Source: Firmicutes bacterium UBA4996
Lineage (GTDB): Bacteria > Bacillota > Limnochordia > Darwinibacteriales > Darwinibacteriaceae
Assembly (NCBI GenBank): GCA_002396805.1
Contig: DGYW01000062.1
Span: forward strand, 64,543 to 74,806
DNA length: 10,264 bases
Direction: 5' to 3'
Below the pieces are notes generated by a model. The model was not told the origin of the DNA and did no database searches. It saw only the letters and a program-made list of their open reading frames with translations. A program made the translations under genes and the position numbers. This document shows positions 6,967 through 10,264 of this stretch, piece after piece. Position 1 is the first letter of the stretch, and the number at the start of each line of letters is the position of its first letter.

Positions 6967-7677
6967 ATGAGTTCAACCAAGCACAAAGTACATAGATTTT
7001 TGTCGAGTTTGCAAGCATACAGCTCGGCAATGGACACCTTCAATCCTTGGTCTGATTATGACCCCATCTATGATGGAACCACTGATGCTCCACAGATAAG
7101 AAGCAGCCAGTTAAAGGCGTATTTGGCTTGCCGGATCAAACAGGCCAAATACATGTTAGTCGCCGAAGCAGTGGGCTATCAGGGTGGTAAATTCTCTGGC
7201 GTGCCCATGACCTCAGAGAGAATCCTGTTAGGAAATCAGCCGGAAATTCCTCCGGGGATTGTCTTGCCAAACTTCACTCCCAAGCGAACTAGTTGCCCAA
7301 AGTCGGCACCTTCTAAAACGGTACAAGAACAAGGTTATGCTGAGCCTACGGCAACCATTGTATGGGGACTCCTTCAGACGTTGCCGCTCTCTCCTTGGGA
7401 AGTAATTTTGTGGAATATTTTTCCCTTCCATCCGTTTAAACCTGAGCAAGGGCGTTTGACTAACCGTACTCCCAGGGGCGCGGAGCTAGACAATGGTTTA
7501 GAATTCTTGCGACAGCTGGTCGCGCTATGTCCACCTGACGTGCAGATCATTGCCATCGGAGAAAAGTCAGCAGGTACCTTAGGTTCAGCATGCCGTCGCA
7601 AGGTCCGGCATCCAGCCAATGGTGGAGCAAATCAATTTAGAGAACAACTACCTCCGCTTCTAATCAGCTCTTCATGA
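6967..7677 (+). CDS. Uracil-DNA glycosylase superfamily protein
   Basis: A 236-residue soluble protein. The segment V-A-E-A-V-G-Y-Q-G-G-K-F-S-G-V-P (residues 65-80) followed by M-T-S-E-R is the active-site loop of the UDG superfamily in the form G/A-E-A-x-G-x-x-G-x-x-x-T/S-G-x-P. L-W-N-I-F-P-F-H-P (148-156) is the conserved central strand with the uracil-recognising asparagine, I-I-A-I-G-E-K-S-A (194-202) is the penultimate strand, and R-H-P-A-N-G-G-A (214-221) corresponds to the DNA-intercalating H-P-S loop. These proteins remove uracil or related damaged bases from DNA; this subfamily is mostly uncharacterised and need not be a true uracil glycosylase. The ATG at 6967 has AAGGGGA at 6952-6958 with 8 bases between. 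An upstream TTG at 6922 would extend into the MATE promoter and is not favoured. No plus-strand promoter is obvious. Confidence 0.8.
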   Translation: MSSTKHKVHRFLSSLQAYSSAMDTFNPWSDYDPIYDGTTDAPQIRSSQLKAYLACRIKQAKYMLVAEAVGYQGGKFSGVPMTSERILLGNQPEIPPGIVLPNFTPKRTSCPKSAPSKTVQEQGYAEPTATIVWGLLQTLPLSPWEVILWNIFPFHPFKPEQGRLTNRTPRGAELDNGLEFLRQLVALCPPDVQIIAIGEKSAGTLGSACRRKVRHPANGGANQFREQLPPLLISSS

Positions 7678-7756
7678 ATCTAGGTGCAGTTCGAGGAGAC
7701 TAGATCCCATCCTGACTAGGGATAATAGTAGGTATCTGGGCGAAAAGGGTGGTTCA

Positions 7757-8557
7757 ATGTCGCGGTGGTGGATCTGGCTTGTTGTAGTCTTTCTGGTAAT
7801 AGGTTTGTTGTTTTTAAATAGAGCCCATTTTGGTGTGATCGTTTTGCACTACCACGCAATCAACGATCGAACAGGTAAGGAAGAAATAATCGCTGTTAGG
7901 CCTGAGGACTTCGCCTGGCATATGGAATACTTAAAAAAGGCGGGCTACAATGTAATCCCCCTCAAACAGGCCGTAGAGTACTTATCCGAAGGAACGGAAT
8001 TGCCACGTAAGGCAGTGACTATTAGCTTTGACGATGGCTATATGGATAACTACAAAAACGCCTTTCCGATCTTAAAAAAACACAATTATCCTGCCACAGT
8101 TTTTGTGGCCACCGGAGAAGTTGGTGGAATAAATCGCTGGGATCTAGGCCGGGGCTTCGCTGAACTGGCTTTGATGGACTGGGATCAGATTATTACTCTT
8201 GAAGAAAAGGGGATTGCTGTCATGCCCCACACGGTACACCATGTGGATTTAACCACTGTCTCAAAAGTCCGAAGAAAAGAAGAAATAAATTTATCAAAAA
8301 AGGTACTGGAAGACCACCTCGGAAGGGAAGTGACCTATTTCTCTTATCCTGACAGTGGAGTGAATGACGAGGTAGTAGCAGAAGTTAAGAAAGCAGGTTT
8401 TGGCGCTGCTTTCACTAGCTCCTTCGGTACGAATGTTTATAAAAAGGCGGATCTCTATCGGATCCGTCGAATGCCAGTTAAAGAGATCCACAAAGGGTTT
8501 TGGGGTCGTTTGCTGTTCGTTATTGAGTTGAAGCTTTGTTCATTGTATCCCTTTTAG
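7757..8557 (+). CDS. Membrane-anchored polysaccharide deacetylase (NodB/CE4 family)
   Basis: A 266-residue protein with an uncleaved-looking N-terminal membrane anchor (residues about 4-20, preceded by an arginine, with no obvious signal peptidase site), so the catalytic domain should face outward. NodB-homology motifs are present: motif 1 S-F-D-D-G-Y (D92, D93, base and metal ligand), motif 2 M-P-H-T-V-H-H (H158 and H162, metal ligands), and motif 3 F-S-Y-P-D-S-G (195-201). Such enzymes remove N- or O-acetyl groups from peptidoglycan, chitin-like or exopolysaccharide chains. The segment H-Y-H-A-I-N-D (31-37) and the V-R-P-E-D-F stretch are typical of the exopolysaccharide-type subgroup (PgaB/IcaB-like catalytic domains) as I recall them. 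AAGGGTGG at 7744-7751 precedes the ATG. The 79-base gap after the UDG-like gene leaves room for a separate promoter, but I cannot define one. Confidence 0.88.
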   Translation: MSRWWIWLVVVFLVIGLLFLNRAHFGVIVLHYHAINDRTGKEEIIAVRPEDFAWHMEYLKKAGYNVIPLKQAVEYLSEGTELPRKAVTISFDDGYMDNYKNAFPILKKHNYPATVFVATGEVGGINRWDLGRGFAELALMDWDQIITLEEKGIAVMPHTVHHVDLTTVSKVRRKEEINLSKKVLEDHLGREVTYFSYPDSGVNDEVVAEVKKAGFGAAFTSSFGTNVYKKADLYRIRRMPVKEIHKGFWGRLLFVIELKLCSLYPF

Positions 8558-8590
8558 AAACCAAATTCTTGTACAGAAAGGGTGGAGGAT

Positions 8591-9172
8591 ATGCTTCACC
8601 TAGATATGCACGGCCATAATCTGGTGTTCAAGACTGATCCAGACGTGTTTTCACCTCAGAACTTGGATCGAGGTACGGCAGCCATGTTGTCAATCGTAGA
8701 ATTTAAACCAGAGGATCGTGTGTTAGACTTAGGTTGTGGCTATGGTGTAGTTGGAATCCTGGCTGCAAAGCTAGTTGGTCAAGAACAGATAGTCATGGTT
8801 GACGTTGACCCCCTAGCAGTGCGGTTATCCAAGGAGAATGCCGCCTTCAATCAGGTGCCCAATGTCACCATTTATCAAAGTGACGGGTTTAGAGACTTTA
8901 CAGACACAGGTTTTAGCTTGATTCTTTCCAACCCACCATACCATACTAACTTCTCTGTGCCCAAAGCATTTATTGAAAAGGGCTTTAACCGGCTCATGAT
9001 GGGGGGCAGGATGTACATGGTAACCAAGCGAAAAGAATGGTACAAGAATAAATTCATTGCCATCTTTGGTGGTGTGCAAATCATGGAGATTGATGGTTAC
9101 TATGTTTTTATGGGTGAAAAGAAGGACAAGCAGTATGCAAACAGAAGAACCAAACCACATCATAGGAGTTGA
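8591..9172 (+). CDS. RsmC/YbxB-like class I methyltransferase
   Basis: A 193-residue SAM-dependent methyltransferase. Motif I is V-L-D-L-G-C-G-Y-G-V-V-G (44-55), the strand 2 acidic pair lies in V-D-V-D-P (D71, D73), and L-S-N-P-P-Y-H (112-118) is motif IV of the type found in enzymes that methylate exocyclic or ring nitrogens of nucleic-acid bases. Size and motif order match the short RsmC-like proteins of Gram-positive bacteria (YbxB type), which resemble the catalytic half of the 16S rRNA guanine-N2 methyltransferase RsmC; the exact RNA target is inference. The basic C-terminal tail (rich in K, R and H) could aid RNA binding. The start is uncertain: ATG 8591 is 8 bases after AAGGG (8578-8582), while GTG 8582 would put the ribosome binding site inside the gene. 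Confidence 0.82.
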   Translation: MLHLDMHGHNLVFKTDPDVFSPQNLDRGTAAMLSIVEFKPEDRVLDLGCGYGVVGILAAKLVGQEQIVMVDVDPLAVRLSKENAAFNQVPNVTIYQSDGFRDFTDTGFSLILSNPPYHTNFSVPKAFIEKGFNRLMMGGRMYMVTKRKEWYKNKFIAIFGGVQIMEIDGYYVFMGEKKDKQYANRRTKPHHRS

Positions 9173-9179
9173 TGAACAA

Positions 9180-10184
9180 ATGCAGTTTGTGCCTTTTAAC
9201 GAAACAATGCTTGATGCTGGAGCAGGGTTACTGGCCGAAAACTATAGTCACCTGCGAAGTAAGGGGTTGTCTTTACTACCCGAACGTTTCGAGGAAATAG
9301 CTACTGCGCGAGAGGCCCTTCTGGGCGTCTTCGAACAACCCAAAGCCATGGGGATCGCTGCCCTTTCTGATGGAAAGCTGATGGCGTATCTAATCGGTTG
9401 CCCGGCAGTCAATGCCATTCGGGGCCGTCATGTCTGGATTCACCCTGCTGGTATAGGGGCCGATTCGGCGTATTCATTGGACATTCTCCGGGATTTATAT
9501 ACACATCTTGGAAGAGTTTGGGTCAGAAACGGCTTTTTTGATCATTTTATTCTCACCTTTGCGGAGGGAGACTGGCTGATTCCCTGGTTGAACCTGGGTT
9601 TTGCCTCTGAGCAGGCGCATGCTTTGATGGACCTAAAGAAGGTCCATATCTCTCGTTTTTCAGTCAACCCTAGATTGGTAGTCCGCGAAGCGGGCCAAGA
9701 AGACCGAAGTATCGTACAGTCCTTTTCTAGAATTATTCCTCGGGAGCACGCTGGTGCACCCGTTTGGGGCGTTGCCTTGCCCGAAGATATCCCGGAGATT
9801 CATGAGGGTTATGGCGAGTTATTGGATGAAGAGGGAACAACTACTTGGCTGGCATTCTTGGATAATGAGCCTGTGGGTATCCAAGTCTATCGAACATTAC
9901 CAGATCAAGGTATCAATCTTCTGTATCCAAGCAAATCCACCAGGCTGACTGTGGCAAGCACCATCGAACAAGCCAGGGGGATGGGCGTATCAACTACGCT
10001 TTTAGCGCGTGGTTTGGCGGATGCTCTTTCCAAGGGCTTCCGCTACTGCGAAACAGATTGGAGGGTTACCAATCTGCTCTCCTCGAGGCATTGGCCGCGT
10101 CGAGGTTTTACACCGGTAGGTTATCGCTTGGTGCGCAAGGTAGATCCGCGCATTGTCTGGGCGGATGGATACAACGAGTTATAA
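9180..10184 (+). CDS. GNAT-family N-acetyltransferase, probably two tandem GNAT-like domains
   Basis: A 334-residue protein. The C-terminal half (about 166-320) is a GNAT domain: it opens L-V-V-R-E-A-G-Q-E-D, has W-L-A-F-L-D-N-E-P-V-G before the core strand, an acetyl-CoA loop Q-A-R-G-M-G-V (264-270) followed by a helix, and ends W-P-R-R-G-F-T-P-V-G-Y. The N-terminal half (1-160) has the look of a second, degenerate GNAT fold: M-Q-F-V-P-F-N-E opening, a G-I-A-A-L-S-D-G-K-L-M-A-Y-L strand pair and W-L-N-L-G-F near 136-141, but no clear acetyl-CoA loop. Substrate is unknown. Start choice: ATG 9180 follows AGGAG (9164-9168) by 11 bases and begins at the domain. ATG 9135, with AAGGA 8 bases upstream, would add 15 residues and overlap the methyltransferase gene by 38 bases. 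Either way the two genes are coupled. Confidence 0.82.
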   Translation: MQFVPFNETMLDAGAGLLAENYSHLRSKGLSLLPERFEEIATAREALLGVFEQPKAMGIAALSDGKLMAYLIGCPAVNAIRGRHVWIHPAGIGADSAYSLDILRDLYTHLGRVWVRNGFFDHFILTFAEGDWLIPWLNLGFASEQAHALMDLKKVHISRFSVNPRLVVREAGQEDRSIVQSFSRIIPREHAGAPVWGVALPEDIPEIHEGYGELLDEEGTTTWLAFLDNEPVGIQVYRTLPDQGINLLYPSKSTRLTVASTIEQARGMGVSTTLLARGLADALSKGFRYCETDWRVTNLLSSRHWPRRGFTPVGYRLVRKVDPRIVWADGYNEL

Positions 10185-10185
10185 T
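10180..10185 (+). promoter_or_regulatory. Possible -10 element for the next gene
   Basis: A perfect TATAAT overlaps the TAA stop of the GNAT gene and lies about 37 bases before the next start codon. No -35 sits at 16-18 bases; the nearest TTGTCT (10153-10158) is 21 bases away, which is too far. This is a weak call. Confidence 0.2.
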
Positions 10186-10222
10186 AAAACGTATAAACTG
10201 CAATAATTCAAGGGGGATGACA

Positions 10223-10264
10223 ATGAGAGCGAGTCCGCCGTGGCGTCCGAAAGATGAGCACAAT
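10223..10264 (+). CDS. Start of an unidentified gene, cut off by window end
   Basis: Only 14 codons are visible: an ATG 6 bases after a strong AGGGGG ribosome binding site (10211-10216), then M-R-A-S-P-P-W-R-P-K-D-E-H-N with the frame still open. It begins 38 bases after the GNAT gene, in an AT-rich gap. Fourteen residues are too few for any functional assignment. Confidence 0.5.
   Translation, partial: MRASPPWRPKDEHN

Noticed and set aside
7690..7726. Possible promoter before the deacetylase gene (GATAAT at 7721-7726) and an ATCCC/GGGAT inverted repeat over it
   Set aside because: No acceptable -35 lies 16-18 bases upstream, and the repeat is only 5 bases each side, so neither can be supported.
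8825..9163. A 112-codon minus-strand frame inside the RsmC-like gene
   Set aside because: Antisense shadow of a gene with clear methyltransferase motifs.
10174..10199. Imperfect AT-rich inverted repeat after the GNAT gene as a terminator or operator
   Set aside because: The arms do not pair well, GC content is too low for a stable stem and there is no T-run after it.

Overview
The window reads as a chromosomal stretch from a low-to-mid GC Gram-positive bacterium, most likely a Clostridia-type member of the Bacillota. The evidence is strong purine-rich ribosome binding sites before nearly every gene, probable use of a TTG start, a consensus sigma-A type promoter, tightly packed co-directional genes, and families common in that group (DUF116, CPBP membrane proteases, NodB-type deacetylase, YbxB/RsmC-like methyltransferase). 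The class-level placement is inference. There are no rRNA, tRNA, CRISPR or insertion-sequence features that I can see.

Region 1 (1 to about 5465, plus strand) is a compact run of genes with gaps of 4 to 95 bases: the end of a TetR-type regulator, a DUF116 cysteine-rich protein, a CPBP-family intramembrane protease, a class I SAM-dependent methyltransferase, a doubtful 28-residue ORF, a second and quite different CPBP protein, and a 417-residue fusion of a GNAT acetyltransferase to an APH/choline-kinase-type phosphotransferase. The spacing and the leading regulator suggest one TetR-controlled operon. None of its enzymes has an obvious substrate. The combination of modifying enzymes (methyl, acetyl, phosphoryl transfer) with two membrane proteases is the most unusual content of the window.

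Region 2 (5476 to 6936, minus strand) is a single MATE-family multidrug/Na+ or H+ antiporter gene, convergent with region 1 and only 10 bases from it. It is driven by a good promoter (TTGACA, 17 bases, TACGAT). It could act with the acetyltransferase/kinase in drug or metabolite resistance, but that link rests only on proximity.

Region 3 (6967 to the end, plus strand) diverges from the MATE gene. It holds a uracil-DNA-glycosylase-superfamily protein, a membrane-anchored polysaccharide deacetylase, an RsmC/YbxB-like methyltransferase and a GNAT-type acetyltransferase whose start lies close to or overlaps the methyltransferase end. The first codons of another gene close the window. Apart from the tandem-like GNAT protein this region looks like ordinary housekeeping and accessory content.

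No stretch over 300 bases lacks a gene. The longer gaps (3310-3404, 6880-6966, 7678-7756) are described as features, findings or rejected observations.
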